Shown: positions 15,062 through 24,972, numbered from the stretch's first letter. The stretch: 64,000 bases of DNA from Actinomadura chibensis NBRC 106107 (GCF_001552135.1 NZ_BCQP01000028.1:1-64000), one strand, 5' to 3'. A program made the numbers and translations. The notes: generated by a model from the letters alone, not told the origin.

Positions 15062-16746
15062 TGGGGCGGGCTGCAGACGCGCATCAGGTCGGAATTGCGG
15101 AACAGTTCCTCGATTCCCTCCGGGTTCCTGATCTGGAACGACTGCCCCTGCACCGCCCCGGTGAGCTGTTTCAGCCCCGGATCGAGCCCGCTGCCGAACC
15201 CCACGACCACGAAGACGATCGGACGCGCCGGATCGACCTCCCGCCGCAACCGTTCGAGCGCCTTTCCGAATTGCGCGGACGGATGCCCGTCCGCGCCCAT
15301 CGCGGTGAGCACCAGCACCACATTGATCTGATCGGCGTCATAGCGCCGCTTCATCTCCCGGTAGGCGGCGACGACCGATTCGTAAATGGCGCCGTCGCGG
15401 CCGCGCCGCGGCCGGATCGCGTTGAGCCGCTGCTCCAGGACGAGCCGGTGGGTGGTGGCCGTTCGGGTGCGGCCGCCCAGCTCGCCTATCCCGACGACCG
15501 GCCGGTACGAGCGCCGCGCCGCGCCGGACGTCGTCCACAGGCCGAACTCCGAGTCGTCCCCGACCAGGTTCAGGCCCCGGTTCAGGGAGACCAGCATGGC
15601 GTCCAGCCGGTTCCCGCCGGGGCCGATGGCGTCGCGCCAGGCCGCGCCGGTCATGGCCGTCCCGGCGGGCCCGGACGGGTCGACCAGCGCCAGCACGTTG
15701 ATCTCCTGCTTGAAGCTCCGCCACGTCTGCTGGATCCGGGACGCCGCGCCGGGGCTCGCCAGCGGGAGGATCCGCGGCAGCGGTGTCGAAAGGGCCCCTC
15801 CGGCCGCCGCCTTCGCCCCGCCGCCGCCGCGCAGCCCGCGCCGGTTCAGTTCCGCGACGCCGGACGGCGACTGGAAGCGGCGGAGGAGATCGTCCGCGCG
15901 GTGCTGCTTCGCGAGGTCGGCCGTGGTGACGGTGAAGGGGAAGTCCAGCGCGGGCGTGCCGGACGCCGGGTAGACCGTGCCGGGCCGTCCCGCCGGCCAG
16001 CGCGTCGCCTGCTGCTCGGAGACCACGGCGACCTGCGCGGACGAGCCCTCGGCGGGTTCGCTCAGCGCGGCGCGCGGGTCCTCGCCCGGGTCGAGCGTCT
16101 CGATCGTGCGGAGCGTCGCCGCGAACCGCTTGAGCGAGGTGAACCCCTGGCCCGGTCCGATGGCGTCCTGGAGCGCGAGCAGGGACGCCATCCCGGCCGC
16201 CGTCCGCGCCGGATCCGGAACCCGCACCACGAGGTCGTTCCCCGCCTCGGGCGGGTCGTCGCCCGTCCCGTCCGGCTGGGCGGCGAGGAGACCCGCCCAC
16301 GTCCGGTCGGGCGGCGCGCCCTCGTCCGGGGGATAGGCGATCAGCAGCGGCGAGACGGCCACGGACGCCGACCGCCCGAGGACGGTGCGCCCGGACGGCC
16401 CGCCCCGCGCGAGGTCGAGCCATAACTCCGAGTCCGGGATCCAGACGTCGGGGACGTTCCGCCCGGCGGAGATCGCGGCGGCCGTGTCGGCGGACGCCTC
16501 GGCCGTGACCTTCACGGCGGCGCACCGGCCGGACCCCTCCCGCGCCGCGAGCGCGGACGCCGCGGGCGCGATCGCCGGATCGGCCTTCACGACCAGCGAC
16601 GCCTCATCGCGCGCGCATTCATCGCCATTCGCGATGAGCGCCCAGCCGCCGCCTCCGAGAAGCAGTCCCGCGCCGAGCGCGACGGCGGCCGCGACACTGA
16701 TCCGGTCGCGCCGGGAACGGGGCGAGCGTGCGGTGTAGGGATCCAT
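15055..16746 (-). CDS. Membrane-anchored solute-binding/VWA-domain protein
   Basis: A 563-residue protein. One N-terminal membrane segment (about 16-40) anchors it. Residues 50-300 resemble an extracellular solute-binding protein of the type fused to VWA domains in actinomycetes (VPDVWIPDSELWLDLA). Residues about 370-550 form a von Willebrand A domain. The usual D-x-S-x-S metal site reads VDPSGPAGTAMTG, so the metal site is degenerate. ATG 16746 is preceded by GAGGACGG; the frame stays open upstream but with poor codon bias. It is the first gene of a three-gene operon with the kinase and regulator, so it may present the signal to the kinase. Confidence 0.85.
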   Translation of the reverse strand: MDPYTARSPRSRRDRISVAAAVALGAGLLLGGGGWALIANGDECARDEASLVVKADPAIAPAASALAAREGSGRCAAVKVTAEASADTAAAISAGRNVPDVWIPDSELWLDLARGGPSGRTVLGRSASVAVSPLLIAYPPDEGAPPDRTWAGLLAAQPDGTGDDPPEAGNDLVVRVPDPARTAAGMASLLALQDAIGPGQGFTSLKRFAATLRTIETLDPGEDPRAALSEPAEGSSAQVAVVSEQQATRWPAGRPGTVYPASGTPALDFPFTVTTADLAKQHRADDLLRRFQSPSGVAELNRRGLRGGGGAKAAAGGALSTPLPRILPLASPGAASRIQQTWRSFKQEINVLALVDPSGPAGTAMTGAAWRDAIGPGGNRLDAMLVSLNRGLNLVGDDSEFGLWTTSGAARRSYRPVVGIGELGGRTRTATTHRLVLEQRLNAIRPRRGRDGAIYESVVAAYREMKRRYDADQINVVLVLTAMGADGHPSAQFGKALERLRREVDPARPIVFVVVGFGSGLDPGLKQLTGAVQGQSFQIRNPEGIEELFRNSDLMRVCSPPQC

Positions 16747-16991
16747 TCTGAGCCGTCCTCGGTCCCACTTCTCCAGCCGGGCGTGACCACGACTGTAGCC
16801 CCATCCGGCCAATCCCGAATTCCCTCCGGGCGACCCGGAAAAACGGGGATGAAGCGCATTTCCGCTGATCACGTCGAGGGCCCGTGTTCATGGACCGTTT
16901 TAATCGCCGTACCGTCCGGAAGCGCCGCGCCGGTGACCGGCTGTGGCAGCATGTGCACCCCATCCTCGTGGCGTGCCGGGGGGCCGCGACC

Positions 16992-18929
16992 GTGAAACCC
17001 GCGCTGAGTCTCGACGAGCAGGACGAAGAGCCGGCCGGCGAAGAACCGCAGGCCACCGGAGAGCCGGGGCGGCGGCGCCGGGCGGGCGTGCTGGCGGCGG
17101 CGCCCGTCTGGGCGGTCGCCGCGCCGCTCGCCGCCGCCGCGCCCGCCGCGTTCGGCCTGGACCCGTTCCGGCAGGCGGACGCCGACGTCCCGCTCGCCAT
17201 CGGCGGCGCAGCCACCGCGCTGGCCGTGTGCCTCGCGCTCTGGCGGCGCGGCGGCCCGGCGGTCACCGGAGCGGCGGCGGGCCTCTTCGCCGCCTGGACC
17301 GTCCTGCTCCTGCGCACCGCCTGGCAGGGCACGCCCTTCCCGGCCGGAGGCGTCTACGGCGACGCCGGGCGCATGGCCGCGATGGCCACCCGCTATACGG
17401 TCGGGTCGGCGAGCACGGACGGCATCGTCGCGGGCGTCCCGTCGGAGTACCCGCCGCTGCTGCCGTGGCTGATCGGCAAGTCCGCGCTGGTCCTGGACGT
17501 CCCGGCGTGGCGGCTGGTCGCGCCCGCGCTGATCCTCGTCGTGTCGGCGTCGGTCGTCGCGGCGTTCCTGCTGTGGTCGCGGCTGACCTCGCCGGGCGCG
17601 GCGCTCGCGATCGCCGCGCTCGGCCTCGCCGCGTTCGGGAAGCCGGACAAGGCGCACGAGGTGCTCTCCCTCGCGGTCGTCGTCCCGCTGCTGCTGCTCA
17701 CGGTCGCGAAGCCGCCGCGCGGACGGCTGCACTGGCTGCCCGCCGGGCTCGCCGGGGGCCTCGCGGCGCTCGTCCACTTCGGCTACCTGGTGTACGCGGC
17801 GCCCGGCATCCTCGCGCTGGTGTGGCTGACCTGGCGCGCCGAGGACGACCGCCGCGCGTACGCGTGGCACGTCGGCCGCGTCGTCGCCGTCATGCTGGCG
17901 GTGTCGTCGTGGTACGTCGTCCCGTACGGGTGGGCGATGCTGCACGGGGGGCAGCAGGTCGCCGACACCTACGAGTCGAGCGCGATCTCGGCCGACCCGC
18001 TCCCGTTCCTCGCGCTGACGCCGCTCGGCGTCGCGCAGGCGGCCGGGGCGGTCGGCCTGGTCTGGCTCCGCCGGACGGCGTGGTGGGCGACGCCGCTGCT
18101 CGGCGTCGTGCTCGGCGCGTACGGCTACTACCTGATCAGCATGGCGCGGTTCGTCACGACCGGGCACACCGGGCTGCTGCACTACGTGTTCCCGCTGGTG
18201 TCGGCGTGCCTGCTCGCCGCCGCCGCGCTCACCGCCGTCCACCTCGCCCCGGCGCTGGCGCGGCGGGCCGGGACGCCCTTCCCGCGCGGCAGCGGAACCG
18301 CCCTCGCCGCCGTCGTCCTCGTCTTCGCCGGGTACACGTACTGGCAGCTCAACATGCCCGTCACGCACTGGACGCCCGGACGCGACGGCGTCGCCGCCCC
18401 CGACCTCGCCGCCGCCGCGCCGCAGAACCGGCAGGCCGCCCGCGCCCACGTCCAGCCGCTGCCGGACGGGAGCGGGCCGAGGTTCAGCGGCGAGGCCGCC
18501 CCGGCGGGCGCCCCGGCCTGGTTCCCTGTCGAGCCGGTGCGGCGGGCGGTCGAGAACGTCCGCGGACGGGACGCGCGGCCCCGCACCCTGTCGTCCGACG
18601 AGCAGTTGTTCGCGTTCCTGCCCTGGCGCGGGTACATCGCCGTCGACCGGGGCTCCGCCGGGGGCCCGACCCGCTGGGACGACCGGTTCGCCGAACTGGC
18701 GAGGCTCTCCCGGATCACCGACCCGGCGGCCTTCGCCGCCGCCTCGGCGAAAACGCGGTTCGGGCCGATCGACGTATTCGTGTTGCGCCGCGACGGCGGG
18801 GAACTGGTGTGGCGTCCGGGCGGGGCGGGAGGCGTGCTGCGCTTCCAGCCGCGCCAGTTCGCCCCCTCGGCGTTCGTGCTGGTGGACGGGCTCCCCGCGA
18901 ACACTTCGGTTGCCATCCGCCGCCGGTAA
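16992..18929 (+). CDS. AftA-like GT-C arabinofuranosyltransferase
   Basis: A 645-residue polytopic membrane protein. It has an acidic cytoplasmic N-terminus, about 11-13 hydrophobic helices between residues 30 and 470, and a soluble extracellular C-terminal domain ending in TRFGPIDVFVLRR and a W-containing segment, as in the AftA family, which adds the first arabinofuranose from decaprenyl-phospho-arabinose to galactan. The segment between the first two helices (GVYGDAGRMAAMATRYT) carries the acidic residue expected in a GT-C loop. GTG 16992 is chosen, following GGGGGG; the frame is open 36 codons further. It is the first gene of the glycan cluster. The acceptor in this organism is unknown. 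Confidence 0.78.
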   Translation: MKPALSLDEQDEEPAGEEPQATGEPGRRRRAGVLAAAPVWAVAAPLAAAAPAAFGLDPFRQADADVPLAIGGAATALAVCLALWRRGGPAVTGAAAGLFAAWTVLLLRTAWQGTPFPAGGVYGDAGRMAAMATRYTVGSASTDGIVAGVPSEYPPLLPWLIGKSALVLDVPAWRLVAPALILVVSASVVAAFLLWSRLTSPGAALAIAALGLAAFGKPDKAHEVLSLAVVVPLLLLTVAKPPRGRLHWLPAGLAGGLAALVHFGYLVYAAPGILALVWLTWRAEDDRRAYAWHVGRVVAVMLAVSSWYVVPYGWAMLHGGQQVADTYESSAISADPLPFLALTPLGVAQAAGAVGLVWLRRTAWWATPLLGVVLGAYGYYLISMARFVTTGHTGLLHYVFPLVSACLLAAAALTAVHLAPALARRAGTPFPRGSGTALAAVVLVFAGYTYWQLNMPVTHWTPGRDGVAAPDLAAAAPQNRQAARAHVQPLPDGSGPRFSGEAAPAGAPAWFPVEPVRRAVENVRGRDARPRTLSSDEQLFAFLPWRGYIAVDRGSAGGPTRWDDRFAELARLSRITDPAAFAAASAKTRFGPIDVFVLRRDGGELVWRPGGAGGVLRFQPRQFAPSAFVLVDGLPANTSVAIRRR

Positions 18930-19044
18930 ATAACGGGCGAATAGCTCGTGAAAGGTAACTCGGCAATGGCGGCATCCGGCCGATGGGCCCCGTGTGCCGC
19001 TCGATACTACGAGGCGGCAGGTTTCCGACGGAAAGGCTGTCCGG

Positions 19045-19929
19045 ATGCTCGATGGCGCGAACGCGGCGTGGCTCACGGCCGCCGTCGGCGTATCCGCGGT
19101 GGCGGCGGTACCGGTCCTGGTCGCGGCGCGCCGGGCCAGGCGCTGGGCGTCGGCCGTCACGCGGCGGCTGGCCGGGCTCGACGAGCGGCTCGCGTCCGTC
19201 GGGACGGCGGTCGGCGACGGCCTGAAACCCCGGCTGGACAAGCTCGCCGGGGAGGTGTCCGCCGTGTCCACGGGCATCGCCGACCTCGCGCGGACGAGCG
19301 CCGCGCACTACGACCAGCTTGAGGCCTACATCGACCTGCGGAGCCTCGTCCGGCCGCGCGCCCCGATGCCGCCGCTGCGCGGCTGGGCGGCGTCCCCGGA
19401 CGTCCTGCGCCACCTCACCGAGGCCGTCGCGCGGCGGCGGCCGAAGCTGATCGTCGAGTGCGGGAGCGGGTCGTCCAGCGTGTGGCTCGGGTACTTCGCC
19501 GAGCAGCTCGCGTCCGCGCGGGTCGTGTGCCTCGAACACGACGAGCGGTACGGGGAGCTGTCCCGCGAGCTGATCCGCGCGCACGGCCTGGACGGCGTGG
19601 TCGAGATCCGCAGCGCCCCGCTCGCCGACTGGACGCCCGGCGACCGCGCCTACCCCTGGTACTCCGTCGAGGCGCTGGAGGACCTCGCGGACATCGGGGT
19701 CCTCTTCGTGGACGGCCCCCCGGCCGCCACCGGCCCGGAGGCCCGCTACCCGGCGGTCCCGCTGCTGCTGTCGCGGTGCGCGGCGGACGCGGTGATCGTC
19801 CTGGACGACTCGCGCCGCGCCGAGGAGACCGCCGTCAGCGACCGGTGGCTGGCCGAGCACCCCGAGATCGAGCGGACCGTCCTGCCGTTCGAGAAGGGCG
19901 CGCACGTGTTCACCCGGCGGACGACGTGA
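19045..19929 (+). CDS. Membrane-anchored class I SAM-dependent methyltransferase
   Basis: A 294-residue protein. A hydrophobic N-terminal helix (about 8-28) and a helical linker of probable coiled coil (35-90) precede a Rossmann methyltransferase with motif I LIVECGSGSSSVWLGYF and acidic residues in motif II (VVCLEHDERYGELSR). A DGPPA segment follows later. ATG 19045 is preceded by GAAAGG at 8 bases; the frame is open 17 codons upstream. It overlaps the following glycosyltransferase by 4 bases. It probably methylates a sugar or lipid intermediate at the membrane. The substrate is inferred from context only. Confidence 0.82.
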   Translation: MLDGANAAWLTAAVGVSAVAAVPVLVAARRARRWASAVTRRLAGLDERLASVGTAVGDGLKPRLDKLAGEVSAVSTGIADLARTSAAHYDQLEAYIDLRSLVRPRAPMPPLRGWAASPDVLRHLTEAVARRRPKLIVECGSGSSSVWLGYFAEQLASARVVCLEHDERYGELSRELIRAHGLDGVVEIRSAPLADWTPGDRAYPWYSVEALEDLADIGVLFVDGPPAATGPEARYPAVPLLLSRCAADAVIVLDDSRRAEETAVSDRWLAEHPEIERTVLPFEKGAHVFTRRTT

Positions 19930-21791
19930 TCCCGGAGCTGCTCGGGAGCGTCCTCGCCGAGCCGCCGTCGGCGCTGTTCGCGATCGGGTTCCGGCCGGAG
20001 GAGGAGGCGGCCGTCCGCGCACTGGCGCCCGGCGCGGTCGTCGACCTGGACGCCCTCGAAGAACGCGCCGGCGACGCGGGCGCCGGGACGGTCGCCGTGC
20101 TCGCCCGCACCTTCACCGACCTCCGCCGCGCGGCGTCCCTCGGGGCGCTGCTCCCGAAGGCGGCGCGGCAGGTGGTCGCGGTGGCGGTGTCGTCCGCCGA
20201 CCGGCCCTTCGTCCCGGCGCCCGTCCCCGGACCGGTCTCCTTCCAGGCGCGGCGCGGGACGGCGGGCGAGTGGGCCGTGGAGATCGCGTTCGCGGGGCCG
20301 CGCCCGGTGGGGGAGTCGGTCGCCGCGCTCGTGCGCGGGCGGGACGGGCACCGGCTCCGGCCGCTCCCGGGCCCGCGGGTCGCGCTGGCCGGGCCCGGCG
20401 CGTCGCACTGGCGGCCCGGCGATCCCGGCGCGACGCCGACGACGGCGCACGGCCCGCTCGGGAACCCGGACGGCCCCCCGCCCGCCGACATCGTCCTCCG
20501 CACGTCCCCCGACCCGGGCGAATGGTCCGACCCGAGGGTCGCGACCGTGCTCGACCGGCCGTCGTCCGGCGGCGAGGCCCCGTTCGAGATGGACGCCGTC
20601 CCGCCCGTCGACGAGCGCTCGGTCAACCCGACCGGCTTCGTCACCGACCCGAAGCTCGGGGACGCGGTGCTCACCCCGGCGGGCGACCGCTGGCGCGTCC
20701 GGGCGGGCGCCGAAGACCTCGTGCTGTTCCCGGAGACGGGGGCCGTGACCGACGCCGACGTCGACCGCCTCCGCCAGGTGCGCGCCGTGGCCGTCGACTG
20801 GGGGACGGGCGCCCGCCCCCTCGCGACCGTCCGGGTCGTCGCCGGGCTCGCCGCCGCCGGGGTCCCGCTCCGCGCCGAGCGGGTGCCGCCGTGGGCGATG
20901 GCCCTCGGCCGCGACCTCACCGCCGCCCTGATCGCGGACGCCGACACGGCCGATGACCTCCGCCGGGAGGAGCACAGCGTGCGGCTCCGCCGGGCCGCGC
21001 TGCGCGGCCACTCGACCGAGGCGCGCTGGCGGAGCCTCGCCCTGGCGGCCGGGCTGCCGGTCCCGCCCCGGCCGTCCGCGTCGGTCGTGCTGTGCACGCG
21101 CCGCCCGGAGTTCCTCGGGTTCGCGCTGGGGCAGATCGCCGCGCAGCGGGACGTCGACCTGGAGCTCGTCCTCACCCTGCACGGGATCCCGGCGGACCTG
21201 CCCGAGGTGAAGGCGGCGGTCACCGCCTTCGACCGCCCGTTCACGGTCGTCGAGGTGCCCGCCGACGTCCCGTTCGGCGCCGCGCTCAACCTCGGCGTCG
21301 CGCGGGCCTCCGGCCGGTACGTGGCGAAATGGGACGACGACGACTGGTACGGCCCCGACTTCCTCGCCGACATGCTGCTCGCGTCCGCCTACAGCGGCGC
21401 CGAACTGGTCGGATGCCACGCTCAGTTCGTCTATCTGGGGCAGATAGACCTCACCATCTACCGGAAGGCGCGCTCCGAGCTGATGGGCCGCTGGATCTCG
21501 GGGGGAACGTTCGTCATGGAGAGACCCGTCCTCGACTCGGTGGGCGGGTTCCCGCCCGTCCCGCGCCATGTCGACGCGGCGCTCGTCGACGTCCTCACGG
21601 CGGCGGGCGGCCGGACCTACGGCGCGCACAGCCTCGGCTACGCCCTCCACCGCCGCGCCGCCGGGCACACCTGGAACCAGCCCGTCACCTACTTCCTCCG
21701 CGCGGCGGCCCGGCAGTGGCGCGGACGCCGGTTCAGCTCCTTCATCGACCCGGACGACTTCCCCCTGCCCGCGACGGGGGACGTCCGATGA
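19926..21791 (+). CDS. GT2 glycosyltransferase with a large N-terminal domain
   Basis: A 621-residue protein. Residues about 380-610 are a GT-A family 2 glycosyltransferase: SVVLCTRRPEFLGFALGQI starts the nucleotide-binding part, and KWDDDDWYGPDFLADM holds the metal-binding DxD motif. The first 370 residues have no recognised family and may bind the acceptor or partners. The GTG start overlaps the methyltransferase stop (GTGA), and its stop overlaps the next GT2 (ATGA). No membrane helix is seen. Confidence 0.85.
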   Translation: MIPELLGSVLAEPPSALFAIGFRPEEEAAVRALAPGAVVDLDALEERAGDAGAGTVAVLARTFTDLRRAASLGALLPKAARQVVAVAVSSADRPFVPAPVPGPVSFQARRGTAGEWAVEIAFAGPRPVGESVAALVRGRDGHRLRPLPGPRVALAGPGASHWRPGDPGATPTTAHGPLGNPDGPPPADIVLRTSPDPGEWSDPRVATVLDRPSSGGEAPFEMDAVPPVDERSVNPTGFVTDPKLGDAVLTPAGDRWRVRAGAEDLVLFPETGAVTDADVDRLRQVRAVAVDWGTGARPLATVRVVAGLAAAGVPLRAERVPPWAMALGRDLTAALIADADTADDLRREEHSVRLRRAALRGHSTEARWRSLALAAGLPVPPRPSASVVLCTRRPEFLGFALGQIAAQRDVDLELVLTLHGIPADLPEVKAAVTAFDRPFTVVEVPADVPFGAALNLGVARASGRYVAKWDDDDWYGPDFLADMLLASAYSGAELVGCHAQFVYLGQIDLTIYRKARSELMGRWISGGTFVMERPVLDSVGGFPPVPRHVDAALVDVLTAAGGRTYGAHSLGYALHRRAAGHTWNQPVTYFLRAAARQWRGRRFSSFIDPDDFPLPATGDVR

Positions 21792-23383
21792 GCGCGTCCG
21801 AAGCGCCGCGTATCCGGCACAACGACTACGGGACGCTCGCGCCGCCGGAGATCGGCGAATGGGAGCCGCGGCTGTCGGTCTCCGTCGTGATCCCGGCCTA
21901 CGGGAACCAGGAGAAGCTGGACCTCACGCTCGCCTCGCTCGCCGCGCAGACCTACCCGTCCCGGCTGCTGGAGGTCGTGGTCGTGGACGACGGCAGCGCG
22001 CCGCCGCTGCGGCTGCCGGAGATCGTCCCGGAGCGGACGCGCCTGATCCGCACCGGCGGCGACGGCTGGGGACGCGCGCACGCCTGCCGGACCGGGTCGC
22101 TCGCCGCCGACGGCGACGTCGTCCACTGGCTGGACGCCGACCTGATCGCCTTCCCCGAGCACGTCGAGGCCCAGTTGCGGTGGCACCACCTCGCCGACTA
22201 CCTCGCCGTCCTCGGCTACAAGCGCTTCGTCGAGGCGGACGGCGGCTGGCCGACCCCGCAGGCGGTGTTCGACGCGGTCGAGGGCGGCTCGGCGGAGAAG
22301 CTGTTCGACCTCGACCGGAGCCGCCGCCACGAGTGGGTCGAGGACATGATCGACGCGACGGACGGCCTGCGGAGGCACGGCTCCCGCAGCTTCCGCGTCC
22401 ACGTCGGCGCGACCGCCTCCGTCCGCGCCTCCCTGCTGAAGGCCGCCGGGGGGATGGACGACTCGCTCGTCCTCGGCGAGGACGTCGAGCTCGGCTACCG
22501 GCTGGCGCAGCGCGGTGCGGTGTTCGTCCCCGAGCCGGCGGCGCGGAGCTGGCACCTCGGGCCGTCCACGCAGATGCGCGACGAGGAGCGGCTGACCCGG
22601 CACAACGAGCCGTACCTGAGCCACCGGCTGCCGATGCACCGCGACTGGCGGCGCGGGGGCGCCGGGCGGCAGTGGCTCGTCCCGTGCGTGGACGTCGTCG
22701 TCGACGCGCGCGGACGCCCGCACGAGGAGGTGCGCGCCACCGTCGGCGCGGTCCTCGCGAGCACGCTGCCCGACGCGGCCGTGACGATCCTCGGGCCCTG
22801 GTCCGAGCTGGGCGACGGGCGCCGCGCCCCGCTCGACGACCCGCTGCTCGACCTGCGGCTGACCCGCGCCGCGTTCGACCACGACGGGCGCGTGGCGTTC
22901 GCCGAGGAGGCCGCGCCGACGTCCGCGCCCGCGCCGTTCCGGCTGACCTGCCCGCCCGGCTGGGCGCCGACGTTCGACGCGCTCCAGCGGCTGCTGGAAC
23001 TGGCCGAGACCGAGGACTTCGGCGCCGTCCTGCTCGCGCTGCCCGAGGCCGCCGGGCTGAAGGTCGCGCGGTTCGAGCGGACCGCCGCCGTCGCCCGCGC
23101 CCTCGCCGTCCGCGCGGACGGCGAGGACCTCGACGACGTCGTCTACGCGACGTACGGGTCGGTCTGGATCGACGGGACGGAGTGGGCACTCGTCCCCGCC
23201 GCCGACGCCGCGCCGCCCTCCCGGCGCACCGAGGACCTGCTCGCCTGGAAGAAGCGGGCGGAGCGCTGGGAGGCCGAGGCGGACCGGCTCCGGCGCAAGC
23301 TCAGGGCCCCGCTGAGCACGAAGCTGCTGGAGGCCGCCCGCCGCCGCGCTCCCCACCTGCGCCGACGCAAGGAGTCCCGATGA
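21788..23383 (+). CDS. GT2 glycosyltransferase
   Basis: A 531-residue protein. After a short HNDYGTLAPPEIGEWEP leader it has the GT2 core: SVVIPAYGNQEKLDLTLASL, then VVVVDDGSA, the metal-binding WLDADL at about 115-120, and LGEDVELGYRLAQRGA with the catalytic ED near 235. Two further segments follow: a domain of about 200 residues and a C-terminal basic coiled coil rich in R and K. The start overlaps the previous stop (ATGA). It shares this whole architecture with the next gene, so the two are tandem paralogues. Confidence 0.88.
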   Translation: MSASEAPRIRHNDYGTLAPPEIGEWEPRLSVSVVIPAYGNQEKLDLTLASLAAQTYPSRLLEVVVVDDGSAPPLRLPEIVPERTRLIRTGGDGWGRAHACRTGSLAADGDVVHWLDADLIAFPEHVEAQLRWHHLADYLAVLGYKRFVEADGGWPTPQAVFDAVEGGSAEKLFDLDRSRRHEWVEDMIDATDGLRRHGSRSFRVHVGATASVRASLLKAAGGMDDSLVLGEDVELGYRLAQRGAVFVPEPAARSWHLGPSTQMRDEERLTRHNEPYLSHRLPMHRDWRRGGAGRQWLVPCVDVVVDARGRPHEEVRATVGAVLASTLPDAAVTILGPWSELGDGRRAPLDDPLLDLRLTRAAFDHDGRVAFAEEAAPTSAPAPFRLTCPPGWAPTFDALQRLLELAETEDFGAVLLALPEAAGLKVARFERTAAVARALAVRADGEDLDDVVYATYGSVWIDGTEWALVPAADAAPPSRRTEDLLAWKKRAERWEAEADRLRRKLRAPLSTKLLEAARRRAPHLRRRKESR

Positions 23384-24972
23384 CCGCGCAGCCCCGTGTC
23401 AAGGAGAACGACTACGGCACTCTCCGCCCGGCGGAGCTCGGCTGCTGGGAGCCCACCCTGACGGTGAGCGTGGTGATCCCCGCGTACGGGTCGCAGGACA
23501 AGCTCGACCTGACGCTCGCCGCGCTCGCCGCGCAGACCTACCCCTCGCGCCTGCTCGAAGTCGTCATCGCCGACGACGGCAGCGACCCGCCGCTGCGGCT
23601 GCCGGAGATCCGGCCGGAGCTGTGCCGGATCGTGCCGAGCCTGTCCGGCGGCTGGGGCTGCGCGCACGCCTACCGCTCCGGCGCGCTCGCGGCGGAGGGC
23701 GACGTGATCGTCCGGCTGGACGCCGACATGGTCTGCTTCCACGACAACGTGGAGGCGCAGCTCCGCTGGCACCACCTCGCCGACCACATCGCCGTCGTCG
23801 GGCACAAGCGGTTCGTCGACTACCGGCCGGGCGCGCTCACCCCGCGCGAGGTCCACGACGCGGTGGCGCGCGGCGGGGCCGAGAAGCTCTTCGAGGCGGA
23901 CGCCTACGAGCTCCACCACTACGAGAAGTTCATCGAGGAGACCGACATGCTCCGCGCGGCGGGCGCGCAGGCCTCCCGGATCTTCACCGGGGCGTCCGCC
24001 TCCTACCACCGCGAGTTCTACCTCGACGCGGGCCAGGTCGACGGCGACATGATCCTCGGCGAGGACACCGAGTTCGGGTACCGGCTCGGGCAGGCCGGGG
24101 CGGTGTTCGTCCCGGAGACGGCGAGCAGCAGCTGGCACCTCGGCTGGTCCACCACCATGACGGACGGGGAGCGCGCCACCCGCTACTGCCAGCCGTTCTA
24201 CGCCAACCGGGTGCTCGTCCCGCGCAAGCGCAGGCCCGACCCCGGACGGACGTGGAAGGTCCCCGGCGTCGAGGCGGTCGTGGACGTGTCCGAGGCGACC
24301 TGGGAGCAGGCCCGCGCGACGGTGAGCGGGCTCGCGTCCGGCCTCGTGTCCGACGTCGGCGTGGTGCTGACCGGGCCGTGGTCGCGGCTCGACGACGGCC
24401 GCCGCGACCTCCTCGGCGACCCGCTGCTCGACCTGCGCCTCATCCGCGAGGGCCTCGGGGACGACGGCCGCGTGCGCCTCGTCGAGACCGCGCCGGACAC
24501 CGCGTTCCCCGCGCCGTACCGGTTCCGCTGCCCCGCCGGATGGGTGCCCGGATCCACGACGCTCCGCCGCCTGATCCAGCTCGTGGAGAAGGAGGGGTAC
24601 GGCCTGGTGACGCTCGACCTGCCGGGGGACGTCCGGGCCCGGTTCGAGCAGACGCGCGCCTTCGCCCGCGCCGCCCGCGTGACCGAGCCGGGCGGCGACG
24701 TGGACGAGGCCGTCGCCGAGATGTTCGGTGCGCACACCGTGGACGGCGCCGACTACGGGCTCGAAGCGGCCGAGGAGGGGAGCGTCCCGAAACCGCCGGT
24801 CGACTGGCAGGCCAAGGCCGAGCGGTGGGAGGCCGACGCGCGCAAGTGGCAGGGCCGGGCGCAGGCCCTGGACGGCGAGCTGAAGACGGTCCGGGCCGAG
24901 CTCAACGCCCAGTTGCAGCGCCGGCTCCGGCGCCGGATCGGACGGCTCCGCCGCCGCCTGCTGCGCCGCTGA
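23380..24972 (+). CDS. GT2 glycosyltransferase, paralogue of the gene before it
   Basis: A 530-residue protein colinear with its neighbour: leader ENDYGTLRPAELGCWEP, GT2 start SVVIPAYGSQDKLDLTLAAL, VIADDGSD, metal site RLDADM, and LGEDTEFGYRLGQAGA. The C-terminal end is again a basic Arg-rich coiled coil. The paralogues differ across the central domain, so they probably add different residues or act at different steps. The gene overlaps the previous one by 4 bases and ends the glycan transferase run. GGAG lies 6 bases before the ATG. Confidence 0.88.
   Translation: MTAQPRVKENDYGTLRPAELGCWEPTLTVSVVIPAYGSQDKLDLTLAALAAQTYPSRLLEVVIADDGSDPPLRLPEIRPELCRIVPSLSGGWGCAHAYRSGALAAEGDVIVRLDADMVCFHDNVEAQLRWHHLADHIAVVGHKRFVDYRPGALTPREVHDAVARGGAEKLFEADAYELHHYEKFIEETDMLRAAGAQASRIFTGASASYHREFYLDAGQVDGDMILGEDTEFGYRLGQAGAVFVPETASSSWHLGWSTTMTDGERATRYCQPFYANRVLVPRKRRPDPGRTWKVPGVEAVVDVSEATWEQARATVSGLASGLVSDVGVVLTGPWSRLDDGRRDLLGDPLLDLRLIREGLGDDGRVRLVETAPDTAFPAPYRFRCPAGWVPGSTTLRRLIQLVEKEGYGLVTLDLPGDVRARFEQTRAFARAARVTEPGGDVDEAVAEMFGAHTVDGADYGLEAAEEGSVPKPPVDWQAKAERWEADARKWQGRAQALDGELKTVRAELNAQLQRRLRRRIGRLRRRLLRR

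Noticed and set aside
16869-19277. A long minus-strand open frame opposite the AftA-like gene
   Set aside because: The plus-strand protein has clear helices and family motifs. The minus frame is low-complexity shadow sequence.
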